Below are positions 1 to 9,600 of a stretch of 64,000 nucleotides of DNA, in pieces. The stretch is from positions 1-64,000 of the forward strand of contig WHVA01000159.1 in NCBI GenBank assembly GCA_015179125.1, given 5' to 3'. The translations under genes and the position numbers were made by a program. Position 1 is the first letter of the stretch. Every line of letters starts with the position of its first letter. This stretch comes from Gautieria morchelliformis (lineage: Eukaryota > Basidiomycota > Agaricomycetes > Gomphales > Gomphaceae). The notes beneath the pieces are model-generated. The model was not told where the DNA came from. It was given only the letters and a program-made list of their open reading frames with translations, and ran no database searches.

Positions 1-329
1 CTTACAGACTTAGCTTGCAACACTTTTACTACTATTACTTGATACTCTACACTGCTCCAAAAGTGAAAGCTTTAGGAGATCCTTTCCACTGATGACCACT
101 GTTTCCTCATTAACTTAGTCATGTGGCTGATGCCGAACGCTGACAGATGCAGCTTTTTATTTGTTTTTTATTTTATTTTTTATTATTTTTTATTATTTTT
201 TATTATTTTTTTTTTTCTTTTCATGCATATATACATCATCACACTCATTCCCTGAAAGCCCCAACTGATATTTTCATCTAAATACCAAGTCACAGGTTTG
301 TGCTGTATCAAAATGTATTACCAAAACAT

Positions 330-2245
330 CTAATATCTGGCTTTCTTGGACCTCTGCCTGTCATCATCCTGAGCACCTACCGCAAAACCATACCGCTTCC
401 CCGCCACTTCAAGCTGTTCCAAGATAAACACTGCATCAACCATCTTGAGACTATACCCAACCTTCAAGTTCGCAAGCGATAGTCTTGCGAGGCTGCTAAT
501 GAGCATATCCATTGACTCTTCCTCGGCAAACTTCGGTCGCAGAAAATCCCACCTCTTGTACGCGAGGCACTGCATCTCCAAGTGCATGATCCACTCCCCG
601 ATTGTGGGGGTAGGCGAGTCGTCCACTGGTGCATTGTCGTCTGGACTTGCCACACGATCACTGGGTGATGGGGAGCGGCCCCATTTGGGACGAGAGTGGT
701 GAGACACCTGTAGATGCTGAAAGATGTCAGCAGGGAAATTGATGTGGATGGGGGGAACGGCAGGCATAACAGGAGGAGCAGCGTCACGATGCATGCTAGT
801 GGGTGGCTCGCTATAATGCCGCGTGCCACCTCGACGAAGGACTGGGGCACTGCCACCATCTTGGGTGTGGAAGAACTTGAAATACTCAATCTTGGGAGGG
901 GTGTTGATGTCCACGCCGCTTGTACCACCTATCTATTAAAATGTTAGCACATGAAATAAAAAAGAGATCAGAGAAAACCTTACGAGCTCTAATACCCAGG
1001 AAGGTTCGCCCTCGAAGTTCAGTACCTTGTGGTGGCCCCTCAATGCACGCGCCATACATATTGACTTGGGGTGCTGGTCACAGGACCAGGCTTCCCTGAG
1101 CTTCCCGAGTTCCTCCTGGAATCGCGCTGACCTGGCCATATCAGCTGCACCTAGCTTTGCCACCGACTCAGACTCAATGGCTGCGTCGTCCGGAAGAAAG
1201 GGGTTAACGGCAGGCTTGGCCTTGCCCTTGGCCTTTCCTTTAGAGGATGCAGCGTCTGCCGCAGCGGCCTCCTCCAGAAAGTCAAAAAACTATCAAAAAT
1301 TTAGCTGTAGAAGAACAAAAGAAAATAAAACTTACTTTAGGACCAGTTACAATCTCAATGCAGGTATCTTCACCCCGTTTTGCTGCCCGTTTCCTCCATT
1401 CGTCCTTAAGGGCCTCCCAGTCATCGTCAGTGTCGAGAGCAAAACAAAGCTTGGCCGGATCGTGTTTGATAATGTGTAACAAGGGGAGGGTGCTTCACGG
1501 CTGGTATCGCATCCAGGCCGAGGATGAGGTGAATGGTCTCCTTCAGGTTGGCTATGGTCGTTGTTGGCTCGACATGGTGTGTACGCCATATGAGCTGTTT
1601 GAGTCTGAAACGGGAGGGGATACTAAACTTAATAGCTGTATATAAATTGTTAGTGTGCAGAAAAAAAGTGAGAATAAGAAACATACTGTGAGGCAAGGCA
1701 ACTGCTGCCTTGCTTGCTCCTTTGCCAAACTTTCTCGCCACTCTAGCCTTTGACGACTGGTCAGATGGAGCCGGGAGTTCGACATCCAGGGGTTCAAGAC
1801 CTGAAAATAGATCTTCGTCATTGCTCACTGAGGGGTGGTCCACATAAAGATCCTCGTCGTCCGCATCAGTTTCGATTTGGGACTCCTGTTCCTCTAGAAT
1901 CGTACTGAGCGCCGCAGTAGTAACAGGGCCAGGGGCAGGGGCGGGGGCAGGGGCAGGGGCAGGGGCAGCGGTCATGGCCTTCGGAGCAGCGGTCGCGGCC
2001 TTGGGAGCAGTAGAGGGACGAACTGGAGGGGGCTTAGATGGTATCCTCGCTGTCTCTGAGCCGGTCGCCGGCTTGGAGACCGGTTTTGCATCACTTGACT
2101 GGAGTAAACGACTGGAAGGGGTCCTGGATCGACGTCCCTCGACTATGTGTGAGGGATCTACCACGTCCCGCTCATGGGTTTTCGGTTTGCTGGGAGGCGG
2201 CTCCCCAGGTGGTTTGGTGGTTACTTTGCCCTTTTGACGGGCCAT
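330..2245 (-). CDS. Spliced protein of unknown function, one frameshift
   Basis: I do not recognise this family. Four exons join in phase: 2245-1687, 1635-1336, 1289-984 and 932-330, with introns of 51, 46 and 51 nt and donors GTATGT, GTAAGT, GTAAGG. I chose the ATG at 2245 (MARQKGK); an upstream ATG at 2332 is also open. The product would be about 588 aa: a basic, Pro/Ala-rich disordered N-terminus with an Ala-Pro repeat (DNA 1928-1970), an acidic stretch, then a more ordered C-terminal half rich in Trp, Leu and charged residues (for example GEWIMHLEMQCLAYKRWDF). Within exon 2 the frame breaks at a GGGG run (1483-1486): one base fewer would keep both halves open. It is either a young pseudogene or a homopolymer error. 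The open exons and clean splice sites suggest a recently functional gene. Confidence 0.6.
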
Positions 2246-2839
2246 TAGACAGAAAAATGTGGTCTGATAGAAGCTGAGCAGAGAAACGATGGGTGTGGAA
2301 AACAGGAAGTAAGAGGAAGGCGGCAAGGCCACGTTGCAGCACGAGGCTTCGTGCGGTCACGTGACCTAATCGCGCCACATCACGTGATGTCACAAGTGCC
2401 GCATGGCCGCCAGCAGGTTTATGAAGTCAAGGAAAGCCTGAAAAAATACGTTACATGTAATTATTGTAAATATACATTATATACAATAGTTTAGAGTGTT
2501 ACAATCAGCATTTATGGCCTTGTAGACAGCTAAAAGGCTGGAAAGGTGCTCAATTAGTATGCAGCCCTCCCCTTCCCTAAACTGTTCAGTATACAATTCC
2601 ATTAGTTTTCAAACATTTATACATGTATATTACTCTAGTCTGAGAATGCTACATCCTCTGCTAATGCTATATTGGTATCAATGGTGCATATAAGCCTATT
2701 TTTTCGAATATTAGAATCTGCATAATAAGCTATATATTTTGTACTAAATGGTAGATACTATATCATATATAGTTATTACAAAATATCAGGTCTTATTATC
2801 CACTAGTTATCGAGCTATACATGTTTCTTTCTGAATGGC
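2246..2839. promoter_or_regulatory. Upstream region with two CACGTG palindromes
   Basis: No ORF of note. Two palindromes centred on CACGTG, GGTCACGTGACC (2355-2366) and CATCACGTGATG (2378-2389), lie about 110-145 bp upstream of the ATG at 2245. CACGTG is the usual bHLH (Cbf1-type) site. From 2450 on the sequence is AT-rich with nothing I can name. Confidence 0.35.
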
Positions 2840-3131
2840 TGTCACGGAGTCAAAATTCAGACTCCACCTTATGTACCCGGAACAGCTGTAATAGATAGTA
2901 GATACAATATAAAAGGAGGCCTTACTGCCCACCTTTCATCAGCCAATACATCATCGTCTTCTATCCACGTACCTTGTGCAACTTGCCAAGCTTGCACAGC
3001 TTACTAAGCTGCTAACCCCAGCTAGGGTTATTACACTTACTTAGTGTATTAATTCTCAGTTAAGTAGTTGCTTTACTACTTAGCCACCCAGACTAACACT
3101 GCAGGTGAAATTCTGCAGAGTGAGTCTGACA
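2840..3131 (+). mobile_element. Probable solo LTR
   Basis: A 292-bp stretch begins TGTCACGGAGTC and ends GAGTCTGACA, giving TG...CA termini with a 5-bp inverted repeat (TGTCA/TGACA). A TATAAAAG box lies near 2909, followed by a pyrimidine-rich leader, as in fungal LTRs. No internal retroelement ORF lies on either side. The flanking 5-mers (ATGGC, ATCAA) do not match, so this is either an old solo LTR or a fragment whose ends I placed wrongly. Confidence 0.5.
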
Positions 3132-4534
3132 ATCAATTTCCTTGTCAATTAGCTCTCCAATACCTGAGATGAACTGATCAGTGACTTTCACAAGTCACTT
3201 CTTAAACCCTAGACGCTCGTTTATATAGAAGTTGATTGATACTACTTAGAGAAGCTGAAATACAACTCAGCGCAAGTTATATGAGCGCTATAGATTTGCA
3301 GCTACCTGAAATACAACTAAACTACTGTTAGAACTCAGAACATACATGAATGTAGACCTACTCACCTCAGCGCAAGTAATACGAGCGCTGAGGTGGAATA
3401 AACACGATGGCTAGTATTTTATCCTATAGACTTAAGACTCAGCGAGACAACGTGCACAGACTGAAAATAAACAAATACACGTAATGGTACACAGCGAACC
3501 ATAATACGCTGCGCGTCCACAACAACGCGTAGGCTTGTCATATCCTACAGTTTATTGCAGTGCATTGATGTTAATCGGGTCAGTCCACTTCCAAACTCTC
3601 CTGTGAAGCCATTCCTATCTTTTTGGAATACTTGGACCCTGATAGTCGTCCTCAAACCTACAGACTAATAGTTTGTTATTCATTACACCAGTAGTGTTTA
3701 ATATTCTTGCAGTTTTGTATACGACATGTTCTGATAGACCAAAGTGTTAGCTCTGACACCAAAGTCTTGAAGGGTTTCAAAACACCGACGAGTAGTCGTT
3801 CATGCCTGGTAGCAGATAGGTAGAAGTCCTTTCGGACATGTCATCTGCTCCGTCCGCTATGCGGGGGCGACTGAGCGTGCTTCCAACACCGGGGGTGTGA
3901 GCACCGCTCACTGCTCCAGCATCAACCTTGAGAGGGAGCAAGCTGTCATCAACCAAGTCGAGGACTATTATAGAGGTGGCTGTTGCAGGCACGCCCTCTC
4001 TTCCGACCTTGTCGGGTATAGGTGAGATAGACCGACTTACCAAAGTGAGGGAACTAATCTCAGTCATTTTGGGATGTCCGAAGACTCTTCGACATCCCAC
4101 GGGGTGTTTCTGGTGTTCAGTGGTACCATTGTGTGGTGGTGAGGCTCAGCGTAACTTCTCCTGGAGCGAGTCACCATGCCTCTGTCTTATGTTGTTATGT
4201 TAGAATTTTTTTTTTTTTTTTTTTGGATTTTGATACTCAACAACGGGTGATCAGTCTATGTCGAGTTCGATGTTGACGGTGAGTAGGTTAAAAAATGTAA
4301 GGGAAGTTGGAGTAGGAGCTCAAAGCGATAACAAAGACTGAGTAGGCCAGGTTCTTAGAGCAGCGGAACTCGAGATAATCAGTCTAATGTCAACATGTGA
4401 TTTGGTGGGTGCTAAGAGTCTCAAATTATTTACAGGCAATTGGTCTGATCTTATATATGTTTTTTCTCGTTCTATCTTTGGCTCGGTCGGAGTCTGTAAG
4501 GGCTCGGCGTTAGTAACCTAGCCCAGGTCCTTAC
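3132..4534. other. Gene-poor stretch with hairpin and poly-T
   Basis: No coding region that I can support. It holds a perfect 11-bp inverted repeat (3363-3373 with 3385-3395, 11-nt loop; stem CACCTCAGCGC), a weaker relative of the same sequence near 3269-3283, and a run of 19 T at 4206-4224 that could be the poly-A tail of a minus-strand retroposon. Confidence 0.4.
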
Positions 4535-4624
4535 AATGCATGAAGGCTGTATACGACGTTATTTAACAGGTGGCTGATGGCTGCTGATGGCTGCTGAGAG
4601 ATAGCGGCACAGTACTCGCTCGCT
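4535..4624 (+). repeat. 5' segment duplicated at 8718-8791
   Basis: These 90 bp upstream of MRS6 copy A recur at 8718-8791 upstream of copy B with near identity. The first copy has an extra 18 bp made of a repeated CTGATGG motif. This is the left edge of the MRS6 duplication. Confidence 0.85.
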
Positions 4625-4638
4625 TCCCTCGGATAAGT

Positions 4639-5886
4639 ATGGATACACATTTCGACGTGCTTGTCTTAGGGACGGGCCTGACGCAATCCATAACCGCCAC
4701 GTGAGTCCAAAACGCGCGAATGGGGTGTGCGGTGCTCCTGTTACTGTCTTGAGAGTTAAATCCTCCCTAGTGCACTGGCCAATGCCGGCTTCAAACTGGC
4801 GCACGTCGACTAAAACGCTTACTACGGCGCAGACGAAGCATCGCTCGCGCAGGATGAACTCCTGGAATGGGCGCGTCTCCCGTCGTCGCGCTACTTCGAT
4901 TTCGCTGCGTCGTCCTCCTCGTCTGAGAGCCCGTTGCCCTGTGCGCGGTCCTACGCCCTCTCGCTCGCGCCGGCTCTCATCCCGTCTTCGGGGCCGCTTA
5001 TAAACGCGCTAATTCTGTCGGGCGTATCGCGGTACGGCCAATTCAGGCTGCTCGAGGCTGTGTTCACATTCACAGCCCGCCGCGGCGCGCGTCCCCGCGA
5101 ACAAGGGGGACATATTCAAAGCGCATGACATTGCGCTCGTGGACAAGCGGAAGCTCATGCGGTTTCTGCAGTTCGCGGCGGGGATTCCGTTTTCGAGGAC
5201 AGAGCAGAAGTGGGGGGGGGGAGGGCAGCGGGATAGGCCGTTTGGGGATTTTCTGCGGGACAAGTTTGCGTTGGGCGTGGAAGCGCGGGAGGCGATCGTC
5301 TATGCGTTGGCGTACTGCGCCTCCGCCTCGGGTGAGTTTATTTGCCATTCATTGAGGTTCAGTTTAAGTAACGTCTGTGGAAGAGCCTACGCTGACGGTG
5401 GTCACGGGGAGCTTGCCCAAGGGTTCTGTCGGCGCGTGCTCTGTGGCATTACTACGTGATCTGGCATCGTTTTCCAGAACATACGCCGTCAATGGTTTCT
5501 CGGCCGGAAAATTCTTTCGCTGCAGCTGCCGTTGGAGGCTGATCGCGCTTCAATTCGTCTACAAGACGTGCCTCATGTATTGACCGCAGACGTGGTCATT
5601 GCGTCCCGAGATTACTTGCCGGCGTCGGTCTTTCCTGAACCTGACACCACCGAAGCATCGGCGTATGTTTGTGGGATCGTGATCGTTGACCGTCCGATAG
5701 CCGTTCCTCCATCTGCGCAAGCGTCAGCTGGAACACCCTCACACGAAGCTCCAGTCGACGATGTAGAGAATACGGCACCAGATGAAGCCCAGCTTGATAC
5801 TGCGGTTCTCATGTTTGCGCCGGGCTCCCTGCCAGAGGGCAAGGCGCCCAACGTCGTGCGCGTCCTGCAGATGGGGGAAGGCACGC
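4639..5886 (+). pseudogene. MRS6: Rab escort protein pseudogene, copy A
   Basis: Rab escort protein presents Rab GTPases to geranylgeranyltransferase II. Exon 1 (4639-4700) encodes the dinucleotide-fold start DVLVLGTGLTQS of the GDI/REP family. A 70-nt intron (4701-4770) is followed by ANAGFKLAHVD, a TAA stop at 4811-4813, then NAYYG, which interrupts the conserved motif at about codon 36. The REP reading continues (RYFDFA, VSRYGQFRLLE), shifts frame between about 5060 and 5095, and resumes with DIALVDKRKLMRFLQFA and later GGHGELAQGFCR. Between these, and before LTADVVIASRDYLP, family segments are missing. The conserved C-terminal block (IVDRPI, FAPGSLPEGK, VVRVLQMGEGT) stops matching at 5886. 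With a stop, a frameshift and internal deletions this copy cannot be functional. The REP assignment (rather than GDI) rests on the C-terminal block and is from memory. Confidence 0.8.
5666..5886 (+). repeat. C-terminal MRS6 segment duplicated at 8806-9041
   Basis: About 220 bp encoding the REP C-terminal block recur at 8806-9041 with mostly single-base differences and small in-frame indels. Homology ends abruptly at GGCACGC in both copies, so this point is the right edge of the shared segment. Confidence 0.85.
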
Positions 5887-6693
5887 ATGTTGTATTTGAG
5901 GCCGGCAGGCGTCGTCTACAGAGACGATACCAAAATATTCCTCTGCGCAATTCAATCCAATCAAGTGTTATACTTACTTTACTAGAGAGTGTCATTCTGG
6001 GGGATCCCCTTGCGCGTGAAGTTGGTCATATCGCTGGCAGCGATCTGCATGTACCTGTACCTGTACATGGGGGCATGGGGTTAGCATGACGCCTGGCAAG
6101 GGACAGTACTAGTATTATTCACGTGGCCCTGTTTCCCCCGAAGTTTTTAGCACATCTCTAGGAGCTATTGCCAGAGTAAGGTCAAAGAAGGCGTGGCCAC
6201 TGGCAGAAGGAGAATTCTTGAGCAGCGAGAATATCAAGGGTGGGAACGGCCTGCCTCCTGGCCGCTAAGTCTGTCGATAACGGCTACTAATGAGTCATGG
6301 CCGGCTCTCCCTGCTGTGCGTGAATGAACAAGGCATTGTTCTGGAGCACGTCAACCATTGGAGTCTTCTCCGGTCAAACCCCGCACGTATCTCGTACTAC
6401 TTGCAAGTTACTATAATAATGAATGGAGGACGAAAAAATCGTATACCCGATCACGCCAACATATGCGAAGCCGGGACTCATGATATCCAGGTTTGGTGCA
6501 ATCGCATTCGTTATGCAGCCTACGGACACAAAACTAGACGGCTATAAACAACTTTATGATTGTAAAGAATGTTCGTGTTTGGGCTTGTGTGGCCTCACGT
6601 GCCCACCTCTCGTCAGTCTCCGCACCTCACCAGCGATTCGCGATATTCACATGAGTGGAACATATAAAGTCGATGCCCGATGGTCGTCAGCCC
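5887..6693. other. No gene recognised
   Basis: The MRS6 match ends at 5886. The rest holds short ORFs in all frames without recognisable motifs, plus the probable 3' flank of the minus-strand zinc-finger ORF that follows. Confidence 0.4.
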
Positions 6694-7365
6694 TCAAGCG
6701 TTGAGGATCCATGTCATCTGTTGCCACTCGATGTCGTCCCGCAGTATGTCCTGGATGACGAATTCCGGCGGCTTGACGCCATCTATCAAGCTCTGCGAGA
6801 CGGTTCGGTCGTCGACTCTTAAATGACCTGAATGATGCTCTTTGAGGTGTCGACTGACGAGAGACCTGGCCATGGACCAGTAGGCGCATCCTGGGGCCGG
6901 ACATCGCCAGGCATGTGACTCGGCGCGGTCGACGCGCTCCGGGGTCGTCAAGACCTGGGGACTCCCTACCCTCAACCCCGCCCCTCTTATGAGTTGGAGT
7001 TCACCTCCGATGTGGGTGAGGATGTGCAGGTAGTACTGCCTGTTAGTCTTCCCATTTACGTTGAATGGACACCGACCACCACTGTCGGAGTTCAACACGC
7101 AGTGTTTGTCGATGGGGGTGAGAGCTGGAGGTGAAACGGAGGCGTATGGGGATGGGGGGAAGTAATATGAGGCAATCGGCGGTGGAGGGGCAGGTAATGC
7201 CCCTTCGGTCACATAGACGGGACTGACACCCAGCGACTCTCCAACAGTCGCGGTGGGTGGTTCGGGTGCGGTGTAGCGCGCCCGTCCCTCGTCGTGATAT
7301 GATGTTGTTTGGTTGCTGGGTGTAACCCCAGCAGAACTATTGATAGCCTTCATAAGCATGATCAT
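6694..7365 (-). CDS. C2H2 zinc-finger-like protein, 223 aa
   Basis: A single open frame from ATG at 7365. Residues 1-95 are low-complexity, Pro/Ser/Ala-rich. The C-terminal half holds two finger-like units: a degenerate one, C-x9-C followed by HILTH (about residues 88-118), and a clear one, CPAPGC-x12-HLKEH (C-x4-C-x12-H-x3-H, about residues 150-173). This suits a small nuclear DNA-binding protein, but I know no close family. It lies between the two broken MRS6 copies, next to the TRIM, so it may be genuine, a fragment, or debris from the rearrangement. No intron is needed for this frame; upstream exons cannot be excluded. Confidence 0.5.
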   Translation of the reverse strand: MIMLMKAINSSAGVTPSNQTTSYHDEGRARYTAPEPPTATVGESLGVSPVYVTEGALPAPPPPIASYYFPPSPYASVSPPALTPIDKHCVLNSDSGGRCPFNVNGKTNRQYYLHILTHIGGELQLIRGAGLRVGSPQVLTTPERVDRAESHAWRCPAPGCAYWSMARSLVSRHLKEHHSGHLRVDDRTVSQSLIDGVKPPEFVIQDILRDDIEWQQMTWILNA

Positions 7366-7585
7366 GAGCTAGTATGATACCAAGTACCTTGTTGTGGAAT
7401 TAAGCCATGGTGCAGAATGCCCAAATGCCCATGCAATACTGGGCAACATGTCTGTCTGTATGGGTTTGCAAGGACATGTTGCTGTGCCTGTCAGTCGCTC
7501 ACCCGGTGTGTGTGTGTATGGGAGGGCAGCCTCAGAGCTGCAGGTGTCCTCAGCCATGGGGATGGGTGTGGACGGTGGTCACTGT

Positions 7586-7745
7586 TGTTAGGTTTTCGGT
7601 GCGGACCTCGAGAGTAAACAATAATCGCGTTTGTCTGAGCTCTGTCAAACGCGTAAGGAATCTAACTACAGTGACTCAACTTAAGTATCCTGTGACCAAG
7701 CTTACTAATCTTCTAGTAGCTTCTAGCGCTCGCAATACTCCAACA
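7586..7745 (-). repeat. TRIM LTR (left, 3' in element sense)
   Basis: 160-bp LTR, same as 8309-8468. It contains an 8-bp inverted repeat CGCGTTTG...CAAACGCG that could fold into a hairpin in the transcript. Confidence 0.9.
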
Positions 7746-8308
7746 CACCCCCTCGAGCCTAGAAGCTCGCAATATACGATGCACCCCCTCAAGCTCTATG
7801 AATCCACGAGTTCCATCTGAATCCATTCCGTAGCATTGAGGTGCAAACAATCCAAATAGTTGTGTGAGTTTGTGCGCTCCTGAGAAAGTCGGTCGGCGGT
7901 CGTAGTCGTCCTGTGATACGCCTCGAAGTAGTATTTGGTTTTCTTCTTCGTCCAATTCGTCACCCCATCACCAACATTCCCTCACCCATCCTGCTAATCA
8001 CCCGGCTCAGCATTCCCTCCAGTTAGAGCTCTTCCGTCCCTCTGGCTCACAACGAGACGGCGGTTGGCCGCTACCTCAGTCATCCGCTGGGGTTTCCTGC
8101 GCGCCATACCTCCGCACCCGTCTCTATTGCAGCTGTTGTTGATTGCAGTACTGGCGATAGATGTGATTGGTGGTGCCTCGAAAAGGTGAGGACTTTGTTC
8201 GATGCCCGGAACTGCCCGCGGGTCTTTGTGCGTCGAGTCGCCTCGATTTGAGGTCTCTCTTGTCCGCAGTTCAGCTGTGGTTAACGGGAGCCACCCGTGA
8301 CGCGTTTG

Positions 8309-8468
8309 TGTTAGGTTTTCGGTGCGGACCTCGAGAGTAAACAATAATCGCGTTTGTCTGAGCTCTGTCAAACGCGTAAGGAATCTAACTACAGTGACTC
8401 AACTTAAGTATCCTGTGACCAAGCTTACTAATCTTCTAGTAGCTTCTAGCGCTCGCAATACTCCAACA
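8309..8468 (-). repeat. TRIM LTR (right, 5' in element sense)
   Basis: 160-bp LTR identical by eye to 7586-7745, followed by the ACTGT target duplication at 8469-8473. Confidence 0.9.
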
Positions 8469-8717
8469 ACTGTGTAGAACAAACTGCTTAGCTGGCAATT
8501 CAAAGGTCACGCGACACTCCTTTGTTCAAACGCATGCGGCAATTGACGCCGTAGCCTCGAACCCAGCCCTCGCTAAGTATGATAACGGTTAGAAGATAGT
8601 CGTTCTAATGTTATCTAGAAAAGTAATACGATTATAGAGACTGGTTCAAGTCTAATTACTTAGTCTCGGGTACCGGGTGCGGTACGTGGTCTACAAGTCA
8701 AAATTATGTATGTAATG

Positions 8718-9486
8718 AATGCATGAAGAGGCTGTATACGACGTTATTTAACAGGTGGCTGCTGAGAGATAGCGGCACAGTACTCGCTCGCTCTAGTCTC
8801 GCGTGTGTTTTTTGTGGGATCCTGATCGTTGACCGTCCGATAGCTTTTCCTTCGTCTGCGCAAGCGTCAGCCGAGACACCCTCACACGCACACGAAACTC
8901 CAACTGATGATGTAGAGAATACGGCACCAGATCCAGATGAAGCCCAGCTCGATACTGCGGTTGTCACGTTTGCGCCGGGCTCCCTGCCAGAGGGCAAGGC
9001 GCCCAACGTCGTGCGCGTCCTGCAGATGGGGCAAGGCACGCTGTCCTGTCCAAAGGGGAAATGTGAGTGTCTGCGTTTCGGAGAGCCGCAATTCGAATCA
9101 CGGTGCGCTCAGATATCCTGTACCAATGGACACAAGCGGACTCGGACTCGGTTTCTGGTACTGGTACGTCTGAGGAACTCCTTGCGCCGTACCTCTCTGC
9201 TGTAACGTCGGTTCCCGGGGTCGATCCTCGAGTGAGCTGCGTCGACTTTTCGTTATTCTATACTCGGCGTGGGGGCTTGAAGGTGTCTTCGCCCACCTGT
9301 CCACGGACGCTCGCTGTGCCGGGGTTGACTTGCGCTTGGACCGAGATCGCAGACCAGGCGGCGGAGGGTGCTGAGAGGCTGTTCTGGGACGCTGTAAAGA
9401 TGCTCGGACATGGTGAAGACGGAGAGATTGAGACGTTTTGGCCGGCAGCTGAGACGCCCGATGAGACCTCAGGGGATGAATGGTAG
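8718..9486 (+). pseudogene. MRS6: Rab escort protein pseudogene, copy B (5' flank fused to C-terminus)
   Basis: The duplicated upstream segment (8718-8791) runs almost directly into the REP C-terminal block (from about 8806), so the N-terminal two thirds, including the nucleotide-binding-like fold, are absent. The remaining coding part is well kept: IVDRPI, TFAPGSLPEGK and GQGTLSCPKGK, then a 50-nt intron (9063-9112, GTGAGT...CAG) that restores phase into ILYQWTQ, then a C-terminal exon with ERLFWDAVKMLG, ending at the TAG at 9484-9486. Relative to copy A it carries the true gene end, which copy A lacks. It reads as the right half of an original gene joined to a duplicated 5' flank. The TRIM landed 250 bp upstream. 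Confidence 0.75.
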
Positions 9487-9600
9487 TGTAGCGGAGAAGG
9501 ATGTGGCAGTACATAGCAGAAACCAGAAGATGTCTATTCGCAGGCAGTACATGGAAACAAGATGTCTATTCGTAGGCAGTACATTGCAGAAAAAGAGGGA

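Larger units (their letters stand above)
7586..8468 (-). mobile_element. Miniature LTR retrotransposon (TRIM), 883 bp
   Basis: Two 160-bp direct repeats (7586-7745, 8309-8468) look identical base for base. Each begins TGTTAGG and ends CCAACA, and they bracket 563 bp with no retroelement gene. The element is flanked by a perfect 5-bp duplication ACTGT (7581-7585, 8469-8473). These are the defining features of a TRIM, a non-autonomous LTR element moved by enzymes of another element. Orientation is probably minus: in that sense a purine tract GAGGGGGTG directly precedes the 3' LTR (7746-7754), and the 9 nt after the 5' LTR (8308-8300) are complementary to a site inside the LTR. Identical LTRs imply a recent insertion. 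Confidence 0.9.
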
